From positions 1 to 41,385 of the forward strand of contig MNVG01000024.1 of the NCBI GenBank assembly GCA_001871495.1: a stretch of 41,385 nt of DNA, written 5' to 3'. A model generated the notes under the pieces. It made no database searches, was not told the origin of the DNA, and saw only the letters and a program-made list of their open reading frames with translations. Source of the stretch: Candidatus Micrarchaeota archaeon CG1_02_51_15. GTDB taxonomy: Archaea; Micrarchaeota; Micrarchaeia; Norongarragalinales; UBA8480. The translations under genes and the position numbers were made by a program. This document shows, piece by piece, positions 15,381 through 23,502 of this stretch. Each line of letters begins with the position of its first letter. Within the stretch, counting starts at the first letter, position 1.

Positions 15381-15713
15381 ATGAATGCAAGCGAAGGGAT
15401 TATTTTGAGAAAAAAACTTTTAGCAGCAAGCATAGTACTTCTAGGCGTGCTCTGCATCGCAATAGGGTTATTCCAGTTCAACCAGTATTACACTACTTCA
15501 GCAGCAACGTCGCAGACGCTCAAACAGCTTGACGCCCTTTCAAGCGGAAACGCCGCCGAGTCAATAGGTTTTAGTACGGCCGACTTGGCAGCAACCCGAA
15601 CTGCAACGGAAAACACGCTGAATTCCCTTTTGTTCTCGGCATTCGCAGACTTTGCACTCGGAGCAATCCTGTTTGCAGCAGGTTACGTAATGACACCCCG
15701 CGAAAGCCACTAA
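15381..15713 (+). CDS. Small membrane protein with two transmembrane helices
   Basis: ATG 15381 opens a 110-aa protein. Residues about 12-32 (LLAASIVLLGVLCIAIGLFQ) and 80-102 (LLFSAFADFALGAILFAAGY) are membrane helices. The loop between them is Ser/Thr/Ala-rich (TSAATSQTLKQLDALSSGNA) and probably outside. TTG 15405, with AAGGGAT upstream, is a possible alternative start, giving MRKKLLAAS. The gene lies directly before the DUF4139 gene and shares a duplicated junction with it, so the two are probably co-expressed. No family was recognised. Confidence 0.65.
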   Translation: MNASEGIILRKKLLAASIVLLGVLCIAIGLFQFNQYYTTSAATSQTLKQLDALSSGNAAESIGFSTADLAATRTATENTLNSLLFSAFADFALGAILFAAGYVMTPRESH

Positions 15714-15781
15714 CGGAGATAAAATTAAAATGTGTCGATTGACAACCCGCGAAAGCCACTAACGGAGATAAAATTAAAATG
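15697..15781 (+). repeat. Tandem 49-bp duplication of a gene end plus ribosome-binding site and start codon
   Basis: A 36-bp sequence beginning CCCGCGAAAGCCACTAACGG occurs at 15697-15732 and again at 15746-15781, a period of 49. Each copy contains the codons for the C-terminal RESH, the TAA stop, the purine-rich GGAGAT and an ATG. The first ATG (15730) opens only a 10-codon peptide (MCRLTTRESH) that stops in copy two. The second ATG (15779) starts the DUF4139 gene. This is a recent tandem duplication that creates an upstream mini-ORF able to tune translation. Confidence 0.85.
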
Positions 15782-17290
15782 ATTGACAAAAACAACGCAG
15801 TCACAATAACCCTCGCAATAGCAGTGATCGCAGTCGCAATAGCGATCGCCTTCGCAGCCACGGCGCCCACCAAACAAGTCAATGAAGCAACACTGAAAGT
15901 AAGCTGGGACATGCTGCAAAACCCCGAGCAAGCCTCTTCCGACAAGCCCAACGCAGTCGAAGTCACGGTATACCAATCGCAGGCACAAGACTACTACCAG
16001 CCCTTCACCCAAATGAAAATGCAGTACAACCAACAAGCCGGAATCGGCTTGGTTAAAGAAGTACGAACTGCCGAATTAAGCGGAGGCGCGTCGCTCTTAA
16101 AGCTCAAAAACACCGCGGCCTACATCGACGCCACCAGCGTCACGTTCAAAGACCTAACCGACCAAGGAACGCAGCTGCTTGAACAAAACTATGACTACGA
16201 CTTGATAAACGACCAGAAGCTACTGCAGAAGTACGTGGACAAAACCATTTCAGTACGGACTGCAAACCAAACCATCTCCGGAACCCTGTTGAGTTCAACC
16301 GGAGGCACGCTCGTCCTCCAAACCGCAACCGGAATAACCAGCCTCGGCAACTACGACCAAATAAACTACCCCGCCTTGCCCGAAGGGCTGATCACCACGC
16401 CCACGCTGACTTGGCTGCTGGCCAACACGCAAGCAGGCAAGCACGACTTTGAAGTCACGTACTTAACCAGCGGACTCGACTGGACTGCAAACTACGTTGC
16501 GACAACCAACGCAGACGACACGTCAATGCAACTAAGAGGATGGGTAAGCGTAACCAACGACGCGGGAACCACTTTCGAAAACGCGCAATTAAAACTCGTT
16601 GCAGGCGACGTCAACCTAGTACAAAACCAGGCAGTGCCCGCGCCCCGAATGTACGCCGAAACAATGGCAGTCGGCGCAGCCGACTCCAAATCGTTTGCAC
16701 AAGAACAACTGTTCGAATACCACCTCTACACGCTCGAACGGCCGACAACGCTCGCAAACGGTCAAGTCAAGCAAATCAACTTCTTCAACGCTGAAAACGT
16801 CAAAGTCGAAAAACAATTCGTGTTCGAACCCTCTTCAAGCTCTAAAGTCCAAGTAAAACTTAACTTTGAAAACAAGAAAAGCCAAGGGCTGGGACTGCCC
16901 CTGCCTAAAGGAAAAGTCCGAATGTACAAACCCGATTCGAGTGGGCAACTGCAGTTCCTCGGCGAAGACCAAATCGACCACACTGCCGAAAACGAGTCGC
17001 TAAAACTCGCAGTAGGCAACACATTCGACGTAGTGGCAGAACGCACGCAAACAGACAACCGCCAACGCGGCTCGTGCGCCCAAGAAAACTCTTACACCGT
17101 GAAAGTCCGCAACCACAAAACCGAAGCAATTAAAGTAGTAGTGGTTGAAAACGTCTGGGGAGACGTGACTATACTCCGTGAAAGCGCGTCCCACAAGAAA
17201 GAATCCACCTACAAGTACTCCTGGGAAGTACCGGTTCCGGCAGGCGGAACAACCGAACACACTTACACAATCGAACAACGGTGGTGCTGA
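15779..17290 (+). CDS. Membrane-anchored DUF4139-domain protein
   Basis: A 503-aa protein with an N-terminal membrane anchor at about 8-28 (VTITLAIAVIAVAIAIAFAA) and a large outside domain. The domain has the features of DUF4139 proteins: an early strand region reading KNTAAYIDATSVTFKDLTDQ; a linker with repeated Q, D and N; the core GLDWTANYVATTNADDTSMQ; then GWVSVTNDAGTTFENAQLKL; and the ending KYSWEVPVPAGGTTEHTYTI. Two cysteines sit near the C-terminus (GSCAQENS and the final RWC). The family has no settled function; members are surface or periplasmic proteins. The start is the second of two duplicated ATGs (15779). It follows a small membrane protein gene and probably shares its transcript. 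Confidence 0.85.
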   Translation: MIDKNNAVTITLAIAVIAVAIAIAFAATAPTKQVNEATLKVSWDMLQNPEQASSDKPNAVEVTVYQSQAQDYYQPFTQMKMQYNQQAGIGLVKEVRTAELSGGASLLKLKNTAAYIDATSVTFKDLTDQGTQLLEQNYDYDLINDQKLLQKYVDKTISVRTANQTISGTLLSSTGGTLVLQTATGITSLGNYDQINYPALPEGLITTPTLTWLLANTQAGKHDFEVTYLTSGLDWTANYVATTNADDTSMQLRGWVSVTNDAGTTFENAQLKLVAGDVNLVQNQAVPAPRMYAETMAVGAADSKSFAQEQLFEYHLYTLERPTTLANGQVKQINFFNAENVKVEKQFVFEPSSSSKVQVKLNFENKKSQGLGLPLPKGKVRMYKPDSSGQLQFLGEDQIDHTAENESLKLAVGNTFDVVAERTQTDNRQRGSCAQENSYTVKVRNHKTEAIKVVVVENVWGDVTILRESASHKKESTYKYSWEVPVPAGGTTEHTYTIEQRWC

Positions 17291-17508
17291 AACAACGAAA
17301 AACAACAGCCGTTGAACACGCTTGGCACGACAATACCGCGTGCCTCCCTTATTCGGAAGAAAACCCTTAAGGTTCCAAACTTAACCCTGCAAGGAAGTAT
17401 TCCAAGAAGGAAATAACGCGCCTAGATTATATGAGCACTTGGAGACAATTCGCAGAGGGCCAAAATTACAAGATGCACCAACACACCCGAAAGGACGCGA
17501 GGTAGCAG

Positions 17509-18667
17509 ATGCCTATGGGCGGACTAGCTGCCGAATCGATAAGAGACCGTTCCTCTGACCCAACGTTGGGCAAACTCAACAACAACCAGCTGAAGTTACT
17601 AATATCAATACTAGCATATAACCTTCCAGCGCATAATGCACGAAAAGAACCCGCGCAAAACAACCCAAAACAAGAACGCGCCCTAAAATCGGTAATAGCC
17701 GCAATCCCGGACGCATTGAAATACGTAAAACGCTCAGCGTTAGAGTATGAGCTAAAACAAAAAGTTTCAAGACGATTGACTGAACTATCAGATCACCTTA
17801 ACCACGTATTGTGGCAACCGCACGAAAATAGGTTATCGAAAGGGTTAACCGAAATTTCATACCAACTTCCAATTACCAAATGGGCCGAACTTGAACCCGA
17901 CGACCGACGCAACACAACCGCCGCCTATGCCGACCTAGCGACCCGAATAATGCAGGCACACCTGCCAACCGGTTCGAGCAACGTGCAAAAATTAAGCCAA
18001 AGACAGATGAAGACAGTAATATCCACCTTAACCTACGACCTTAAAGACGCGCTTGACGCTCGTACCCAAAAAGAATTCGTTCAACCCACCAAAAAACAAG
18101 AACGCCCTAACTTACGTCCGGAGTTTACCGACGGTCGTAACCGCAATAAAACTGGCACAAACGAAAATGAATCAAACCCCGTTAAACGATAAAATAAAAC
18201 GAGCCGCTTCAAAACGCCTAAACGAATTATCCGCGCATCTTGAAGGAATAAACGCGCAAGCACAAAGGATTCTAGCAACCCGAAACGAAATCAGGCAACG
18301 GACAAGCAAACTGAATTCGGCAACAACAAGAAATATCGCGAACATAGTAAGAACCACCCGCAACTTACCTGCACCCGAAGCTAAACCAGCCGCACTACCC
18401 CCACACCGGCGCCTAACCTGCCCAGAACGCCTTAGAAACCCAATTGAAGCACAAGCATTTACGGACAACGTTGAAGAAGCATTCAATAGAATCATCGTCA
18501 ATCAAGGAACTGAAAACAAAATGCCCAGTGCTAAGGGGACCGAAACGGTTTTTGAAGAAAACTTGGCGAGGCTAAGAGCAAAGCAGAGACTAAAACATGC
18601 ACAAGAACCGCGGTTCCAGCCTGGCCCTGCCAGAGGAAAAGAGAGTTCTGCAAATAGACGAGAGTAG
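17509..18667 (+). pseudogene. Helical-repeat partner A of the PP2C module (frameshifted)
   Basis: ATG 17509, with GAGG upstream, opens a soluble, Asn/Lys/Arg-rich helical protein. Two related units of about 80 residues are visible, starting at about residues 24 (NNNQLKLLISILAYNL) and 163 (SQRQMKTVISTLTYDL). Each ends in a helix with RRLTELSDHLNH or KRLNELSAHLEG. The second unit changes frame at about 18103-18107. In unit one the DNA reads CAAGAACGCGCCCTA (17671-17685); in unit two it reads CAAGAACGCCCTA (18098-18110), so two bases (CG or GC) are missing. Restoring them gives about 386 aa ending at TAG 18665-18667. A TATA-like TTATAT lies at 17427-17432. The PP2C gene follows after 72 bases. 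The family is unrecognised. It is either a real dinucleotide loss or an assembly error. Confidence 0.7.
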
Positions 18668-18739
18668 CCTAAAAACGGGGGTGCATCTTCGGACCAAAAC
18701 GTTGCGTCGAAAACAAATAACAAGAGCGCTTAACCTAAA

Positions 18740-19519
18740 ATGACGACTTCTCGAATAACCCAAGGAAAAGAAATCCATCCAGAAGCCACGATATACACTG
18801 CAAGCTTAATAGGACAACGCAAAATACAGCAAGACGCTTTCAAAACCAACCGCGAAAACGGGGCGTACGTGCTTGCCGACGGAATGAGTCACGAAACCCT
18901 CGGAATACACGCGGCCAAAGCCGCTTGCAAGGCAATCACGGCCCAACCCAGCCACTCCGGATTCCAAAAAGCGTTCGACGACGTGCTTAAAACCCAACGC
19001 AGATACAACGAACCAAACATTGGAACAACCGCCGCGCTAGCCAAACTAGACAGTCACACCATACTTTTAGCGCATACCGGAGACACCAGAATCTACGAAC
19101 TTACCCACGAAGGAATCTTAACTCTCTTAACAAGAGACCACACGCTTGCACAACACCGCGCGGACCAAAACCAGGCAGTAACCGCCGACCAACACAGCAA
19201 ATTAACCAAATTCATAGGAACAAAACAACCCAACGCGTCGTATTATCCAAAAGGAGAAAGAGGACACGCCCAATTCGTGAAGGCGCTAGAAGACAGCGAA
19301 ATGCGTTGGCCGCCCAAAATTACGAGAATAGACCGCAATCAATACCGCGCAATCCTGCTCTGCACGGACGGACTGCACCGAACCCTAAGCCAAAAACAAA
19401 TTCAAGCCGTACTTAACCTAAAAGAAGGCAATCCAGCGGTCAGGTTGATCGAAAGACTGCCCAAAGACGCTTACGACAACGCAACCGCTACAGTAATTGA
19501 ATTGACTTCTAAAAAGTAA
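18740..19519 (+). CDS. PP2C-family Ser/Thr phosphatase A
   Basis: A 259-aa PPM/PP2C catalytic domain with no extra domains. Motifs in order: RKIQQDAFK with the first metal aspartate; YVLADGMS (DG motif); GTTAALA; LLAHTGDTRIYEL; LLTRDHTLAQH; LTKFIGTKQP; AILLCTDGLHRTL; and YDNATATVIEL (DN motif). All metal-binding positions are kept, so it should be an active Mn/Mg-dependent phosphatase acting on phosphoserine/threonine in the cytoplasm. The start is ATG 18740. It lies directly downstream of helical-repeat partner A in the same direction, and a second such pair follows 440 bases later. PP2C enzymes are rare in archaea. The first motif QQDA, rather than NEDA, differs from copy B. Confidence 0.92.
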   Translation: MTTSRITQGKEIHPEATIYTASLIGQRKIQQDAFKTNRENGAYVLADGMSHETLGIHAAKAACKAITAQPSHSGFQKAFDDVLKTQRRYNEPNIGTTAALAKLDSHTILLAHTGDTRIYELTHEGILTLLTRDHTLAQHRADQNQAVTADQHSKLTKFIGTKQPNASYYPKGERGHAQFVKALEDSEMRWPPKITRIDRNQYRAILLCTDGLHRTLSQKQIQAVLNLKEGNPAVRLIERLPKDAYDNATATVIELTSKK

Positions 19520-19525
19520 GGAAAA

Positions 19526-19864
19526 CTATTTTTCAAGCGACATTATTGCCTGCGCAATGTCGCCGTCGGCTTCCTTCAACGCTTGCTCGGCCGCTTCGCG
19601 CGAAGCCGACAGAACAGACTGCATCACCAAATCGACGTCGGACTGTCCCTTGTCTTCCTTGCCTGCCTCTTCCACGAAGTCGCCTGCAACCTGCAAGCTC
19701 TTCTGGCCCTGCATGTCAATAAGCGTAACCTGCGGGTTCTCGATAACCAACTTGGAACCATCCGGCTTTTCAACGATTACCCTCGAAGCTTCGATCGGCT
19801 CGTTCTTGATGCCCATCTGGTTCATTATCTTAGCCATTTGCGCGGGATTCATCTTCGGAAACAA
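19526..19864 (-). CDS. nac: Nascent polypeptide-associated complex protein (archaeal NAC)
   Basis: Ribosome-associated chaperone that shields nascent chains. At 112 aa it is the usual archaeal size. The N-terminus MFPKMNPAQMAKIMNQMGIK is the ribosome-binding region, the NAC beta-barrel is at about 20-65 (ASRVIVEKPDGSKLVIENPQ, then VTLIDMQGQKSLQVAG), and a UBA domain follows at about 75-112 (VDLVMQSVLSASREAAEQAL and ADGDIAQAIMSL). It reads against the flanking PP2C modules and its stop is only 6 bases from the end of PP2C A. Placed between two module copies, it marks the insertion or duplication boundary. The start is ATG 19864. Confidence 0.96.
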   Translation of the reverse strand: MFPKMNPAQMAKIMNQMGIKNEPIEASRVIVEKPDGSKLVIENPQVTLIDMQGQKSLQVAGDFVEEAGKEDKGQSDVDLVMQSVLSASREAAEQALKEADGDIAQAIMSLEK

Positions 19865-19956
19865 CGTTTAAAAACCTCCTGAAACTAACTAAAAGCAACA
19901 AGAATCAAGCGCCCAAGGAATAAAAACGCTTTGAGCAAAAATAGGAGGAACGGCAA

Positions 19957-20943
19957 ATGGCGAAGCGACCCCACGAGATATTCAAAAAAATACACAACGA
20001 TTTGAACGTAACCCCCCGCAGCCCTAAAGGTTCTAAACGAACAGCCAACGACGAATACCCTCACTTCAAGAAAACCACCCTTTATTCAAACATGGACTTC
20101 TGGAACCCGACAACTCCCGAACAAAAAAGCGAAGCAGACCAACACGCCGACGTTATTGCGAGCGTCGCTGCGAAAACAATCTTTGAAAGCGAAGCCGCAA
20201 GAAAACGATTTGTATCCGACTGGAAATCGAAAGACGTGATTCGCAGGCAATTACGTTCGGTCATAAGGCACTTACACGCTGCTCACTTGGCGCACATTGA
20301 CTTAATGCCGCATTCGCCCGGCGAGATTACTGCGCTTGGCCTCGCAAGGCATACGACCTCGTTTTACGAAGCGCTTGATGGCGTAGCAAGAGAAATACGC
20401 CCGAGAGAAAGGCTGCTTTCAAGAAAACTAAGCGACCTAGCTGATTTCATACAGCGCCTGAACGAACACCACGCAGCCCTTGCAATAAAACCGCCCAGCG
20501 TAATACAAGACGCGCAACCTGCAGTAGAAAAGACGCTTGACCGTAAAGTGCCGCTGTGGCCTAACAAGGAACAAATGAAACTGCTTGCGAAAGCAACGCA
20601 GGAAGTAGCCAAACACTCCGGACTAAGCACAGAAAGAGCCGAAAACGTGGCAGGCACCCTGCGAGAACTTTCCAACGCGGTGCTGGAATTACGAAGCCGC
20701 GAGCCCAAATCGGATTATTTGAAAACAACGAGATTACGCAAGGCAATTGAAACGCTTACAGAAACCAGAGAGTACTTGAATACAACCAAAACCAAACTGC
20801 TTCAAAGCCATGCAAAACAACGCGTGGTGGACGCAGCGCTGCACTGGTTGAATCACACTGAAAAAATTCGAAAAACTGCAGAAGAAAACCCGCGAAACTC
20901 GGGCCGCAGCCTAGCCGACCTTGGAAGAAAGGAGCGTGAATAA
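19957..20943 (+). CDS. Helical-repeat partner B of the PP2C module
   Basis: ATG 19957, preceded by TAGGAGG at nine bases, opens an intact 328-aa soluble protein, almost all helix. Like partner A it appears to contain two units. The second opens with NKEQMKLLAKATQEVA, matching NNNQLKLLIS and SQRQMKTVIS of partner A. Both units have a late helix of the same type: KLSDLADFIQRLNEHHAALA, and RVVDAALHWLNHTEKIRKTA. The first 60 residues are Lys/Pro/Thr-rich and probably disordered, with several possible phospho-acceptor sites (VTPRSPKGSKRTA). The end overlaps the start of PP2C B by a few bases, a strong sign of coupled expression. No known family was recognised. A substrate or targeting subunit for the phosphatase is the natural inference. 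Confidence 0.75.
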   Translation: MAKRPHEIFKKIHNDLNVTPRSPKGSKRTANDEYPHFKKTTLYSNMDFWNPTTPEQKSEADQHADVIASVAAKTIFESEAARKRFVSDWKSKDVIRRQLRSVIRHLHAAHLAHIDLMPHSPGEITALGLARHTTSFYEALDGVAREIRPRERLLSRKLSDLADFIQRLNEHHAALAIKPPSVIQDAQPAVEKTLDRKVPLWPNKEQMKLLAKATQEVAKHSGLSTERAENVAGTLRELSNAVLELRSREPKSDYLKTTRLRKAIETLTETREYLNTTKTKLLQSHAKQRVVDAALHWLNHTEKIRKTAEENPRNSGRSLADLGRKERE

Positions 20944-21748
20944 GAATTTGCCTTCCCGAAAACCTTTGGAAACTAAACGAAGCCCTCGCGTTAAGGCGCA
21001 AGCCTTCAGCCACGTTGGAGGACGGAAAAACAACGAAGACCGTTTTCATGCTAAAACGGATTTGTTCGTGGTTGCAGACGGAATGGAGGGTTATCCAGGC
21101 GGCGAGCACGCTGCCGAAATCGCGTGCGAATCGTTTGCGGAAAAACACGGCGAAATAATCAAGTCAGGAAATCCAGGCGAAGAACTGCTCAAGACGTTCA
21201 GGCACGCACAACAAAAAATAGAAGAAGCACAGTCAAGTACTTCAAGCCACGGCGCAATGGGTTCGACTGTTGCGGCAGTCGCGCTCAAAAACGGGGTTGC
21301 GCACGCGGTTCACGCAGGAGACACCCGGGTTTACCACTACGATTGGGCTGAAAAGAAGCTCAAGCAAGTTACTGCCGACCACACGTGGGCCCAAGCGCTG
21401 ATTGACAAAGGACTTCCGATTACGAAAAACCACCCGGGCCACAGCCAACTCACGCAGTTTCTAGGCGGTCACAGGAATCGCGACTCTGTTTTCCTAAACA
21501 AAGCGGATTACAACCATTTCAGCGTAAGCAGGAACGATGCGATACTCATTTGTTCAGACGGCCTGCACTCGCTGTTGAGCGACGAGGAAATAAAAAAAGA
21601 AATTGCCAAGCCCCGCTTGACTTGGACTAACGTGGCCAAGGCGCTGGTTGCAAAAGCGCACAAGAAGGCGTTGGAGCAAGCCAGGCTGGAAGGAAAGAAA
21701 CCGCATCACGACAACATTACCGCGTTGTTCGTGCGTGTGAAAACGTAA
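20936..21748 (+). CDS. PP2C-family Ser/Thr phosphatase B
   Basis: About 270 aa with a full PP2C motif set: GRKNNEDRFH; FVVADGMEGYPGGEHAAEIA; GSTVAAVALKNG; AVHAGDTRVYHY; VTADHTWAQALI; LTQFLGGHRNRD; AILICSDGLHSLLSDEEI; and HHDNITALFVRV. Metal ligands D (NED), DG and DN are all present, so activity is expected. The start is uncertain. GTG 20936 overlaps the stop of partner B (GTGAATAA) but sits one base from AAAGGAG; TTG 20921 and TTG 20951 are alternatives. It is closer to typical bacterial Stp-type enzymes than copy A. No cognate kinase gene is in the window. Confidence 0.92.
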   Translation: MNKNLPSRKPLETKRSPRVKAQAFSHVGGRKNNEDRFHAKTDLFVVADGMEGYPGGEHAAEIACESFAEKHGEIIKSGNPGEELLKTFRHAQQKIEEAQSSTSSHGAMGSTVAAVALKNGVAHAVHAGDTRVYHYDWAEKKLKQVTADHTWAQALIDKGLPITKNHPGHSQLTQFLGGHRNRDSVFLNKADYNHFSVSRNDAILICSDGLHSLLSDEEIKKEIAKPRLTWTNVAKALVAKAHKKALEQARLEGKKPHHDNITALFVRVKT

Positions 21749-21788
21749 GCCACTGTTTTTTATTGCAGTCGGCGCTAAGGATTTTGCA

Positions 21789-22214
21789 ATGGCAAGTAAA
21801 ACCGTTTTCTTAGAGCACACTGCGGACGTTTTGTTCGAGTCAAGCGGAGCTTCTTTCGAAGAGGCGCTTGAAAACGCGGCGCAAGCATTGTTTGAGACGA
21901 TTGCAGACCCTTCGAAAGTCAGGGGGAGTAATAGCCTGGACGTAGCGGTGCACGCGGTTTCGCTTGAAGAACTGGCCGTTGCCACGCTCTCGCGGCTGTT
22001 GTCGGAAGAGGATGCAAACGAATGGTTTTTCAAGAGCTTTCGCGTAACCGAATTTGCAAAAACCACGCGCGGCTATTCCCTAAAAGGAATTGTGGAAGGC
22101 GGGGATGCAAACCGCGAGGCCGGCCGCATGACGGTAAAAGCGGTTACGCACCACGAAACGCGCGTGACCCAAGAAGGAAACTCGTGGAAAATAAGGATTT
22201 TGCTCGACATCTGA
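21789..22214 (+). CDS. Archease (RtcB ligase activator)
   Basis: Archease activates the RNA ligase RtcB in tRNA splicing and repair. The 141-aa length is standard. It begins with the signature FLEHTADVLFESSGASFEEA, whose H and D are metal-binding, then ALENAAQALFETIADPSKVR, and ends SWKIRILLDI with the C-terminal acidic residue of the metal site. The start is ATG 21789. It opens a run of four tightly packed plus-strand genes with a phosphoribosyltransferase, a MIP18-family protein and a ferredoxin; rtcB is not in the window. Confidence 0.95.
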   Translation: MASKTVFLEHTADVLFESSGASFEEALENAAQALFETIADPSKVRGSNSLDVAVHAVSLEELAVATLSRLLSEEDANEWFFKSFRVTEFAKTTRGYSLKGIVEGGDANREAGRMTVKAVTHHETRVTQEGNSWKIRILLDI

Positions 22215-22229
22215 ATGGAGGGAAATAAA

Positions 22230-22997
22230 ATGCCTGTAGCCAAAAAGTTCGTTTTGTGGGATTGGGAAGACATGTACGAGTACTCGCGGGTAGTCGCAGG
22301 AAAAATACGGTCCGACAAGTTCAGGCCCGATTTGATAATCGCAATCGCCCGCGGCGGCTACGTGCATGCGAGAAACCTCTGCGACTTACTGAGCGTAACC
22401 GACTTGACCAGCATTAAAGTCGACCACTGGGGAATCACTGCTTCCAAAGACATGCAAGGTGCGCGGTTACGCCATCCGTTCACTGCAAACTTACGGGGAA
22501 AGAACGTGCTTTTAGTTGATGACATTACGGACACTGGAGAAAGCTTCAAGACCGCCTTGCCTGCACTGAAAGCACTGGAACCTGCGGAATTGAAGACTGC
22601 AACGCTGTTCACGCTGGAAACCTCAAAGTTTACTCCCGACTACTACGCCGCAAAACGCGAGTGGGCATGGATGATCTTCCCTTGGAACTTCACTGAAGAC
22701 ATGACTTTCATTTTAAAGGAATTGTTTGACAAAGACCCTGCGCCCAAAACAACGGCGGAAGTTGCGCAGAAACTGGCGAAGAACAATGGGTTGCACGTGC
22801 CCAAACCCAAGTTGAACGACGTGCTAAACGAATTGGCGGCGCGTGGAGAAATTGCAGAAGCAATAGACGGCCACAACCGCCACGCCTGGTTTACAGCCGC
22901 AAGCAAGAGAGGGGGCATTAAAAATGGTGTCGGAAAAGCAAGTGCGGGACGCGCTAAAAAAGTGCCTATACCCGGAAATAGGAGAAAACCTCGTTGA
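22230..22997 (+). CDS. Phosphoribosyltransferase with C-terminal extension
   Basis: ATG 22230 follows GGAGG at 7 bases; an ATG at 22215 covers that site and is rejected. The N-terminal roughly 160 residues are a type I PRT fold: LIIAIARGGYVHARNLCDLL, then the PRPP-binding loop VLLVDDITDTGESF. This resembles archaeal xanthine/hypoxanthine-type PRTs, which have the strand motif FVLWDWEDMYEYSR near the start. The C-terminal 80 residues (TTAEVAQKLAKNNGLHVPKP and on) look like a small winged helix. The last 25 residues, from the GGGGG run at 22911-22915, overlap the next gene by 74 bases and look random. One more G there would end the protein at a TAA just before ATG 22924, so the tail may be a frameshift artefact. 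The base substrate cannot be fixed from sequence. Confidence 0.88.
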   Translation: MPVAKKFVLWDWEDMYEYSRVVAGKIRSDKFRPDLIIAIARGGYVHARNLCDLLSVTDLTSIKVDHWGITASKDMQGARLRHPFTANLRGKNVLLVDDITDTGESFKTALPALKALEPAELKTATLFTLETSKFTPDYYAAKREWAWMIFPWNFTEDMTFILKELFDKDPAPKTTAEVAQKLAKNNGLHVPKPKLNDVLNELAARGEIAEAIDGHNRHAWFTAASKRGGIKNGVGKASAGRAKKVPIPGNRRKPR

Positions 22998-23226
22998 TTT
23001 AGGCCTAATTTATTTAGTGGACGTAAACGGGAACGACGTAAAAGTAAAAATGACGCTCACCACCCCGCATTGCCCGATGCACGCTTACATGACCAAGCAA
23101 GTGCAAGAAGCAGTGGAAGCACTTGAAGGAATAGGCAAAGTAGACGTGCAATTGGTTTGGGAACCTGCATGGACTCCTGAACTGATGAGCGAAGAAACCA
23201 AGAAAAGACTGGGCTTCACAAAATGA
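22924..23226 (+). CDS. MIP18/DUF59-family Fe-S assembly protein
   Basis: A 100-aa protein with the DUF59 fold: VRDALKKCLYPEIGENLVDL, then GLIYLVDVNGNDVKVKMTLT, and the conserved TTPHCPMHAYMTKQV with the reactive cysteine. These proteins help deliver iron-sulfur clusters to targets (SufT, MIP18/CIAO2B) and often sit near suf or target genes. The start is ATG 22924 with a weak AGGGGG site upstream. Its stop overlaps the ATG of the ferredoxin gene by four bases (ATGA), so the two are translationally coupled, which fits a shared Fe-S role. Confidence 0.92.
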   Translation: MVSEKQVRDALKKCLYPEIGENLVDLGLIYLVDVNGNDVKVKMTLTTPHCPMHAYMTKQVQEAVEALEGIGKVDVQLVWEPAWTPELMSEETKKRLGFTK

Positions 23227-23420
23227 TTCCAAAAATGATGACTAGACAAGCGAAAGTAGACAAGGAATTATGCATAGGCTGCAGCCTCTGCACGCGCAGC
23301 TGCCCAAAAAGCTTCAAACTGGAAGACGACGGCAAAAGCACGGCACTTGCGCCTGCAAGCGACTCTGAAGAATGCGTGCAAAAAGCAATCGACGAGTGCC
23401 CTGTGCAAGCGATTTCGTGA
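23223..23420 (+). CDS. Single-cluster ferredoxin
   Basis: A 65-aa electron carrier. Cluster ligands are in ELCIGCSLCTRSCPKSF (C-x2-C-x2-C, with a further C-x3 later) and the remote DECPVQAI. This pattern fits one [4Fe-4S] cluster; the extra cysteine at CTRSC could support a disulfide or a 3Fe/4Fe switch as in Pyrococcus-type ferredoxins. The start is ATG 23223, overlapping the stop of the DUF59 gene. Internal ATGs at M5 and M6 are also possible starts. The redox partner is not evident. Confidence 0.93.
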   Translation: MIPKMMTRQAKVDKELCIGCSLCTRSCPKSFKLEDDGKSTALAPASDSEECVQKAIDECPVQAIS

Positions 23421-23502
23421 GCGTAAACGAACGCATTCTGGCACGGCTGTCTGAAAGGAATAAAAGCACGGCTCGACCATTATTTTTAGACTTGATTTGC
23501 AA

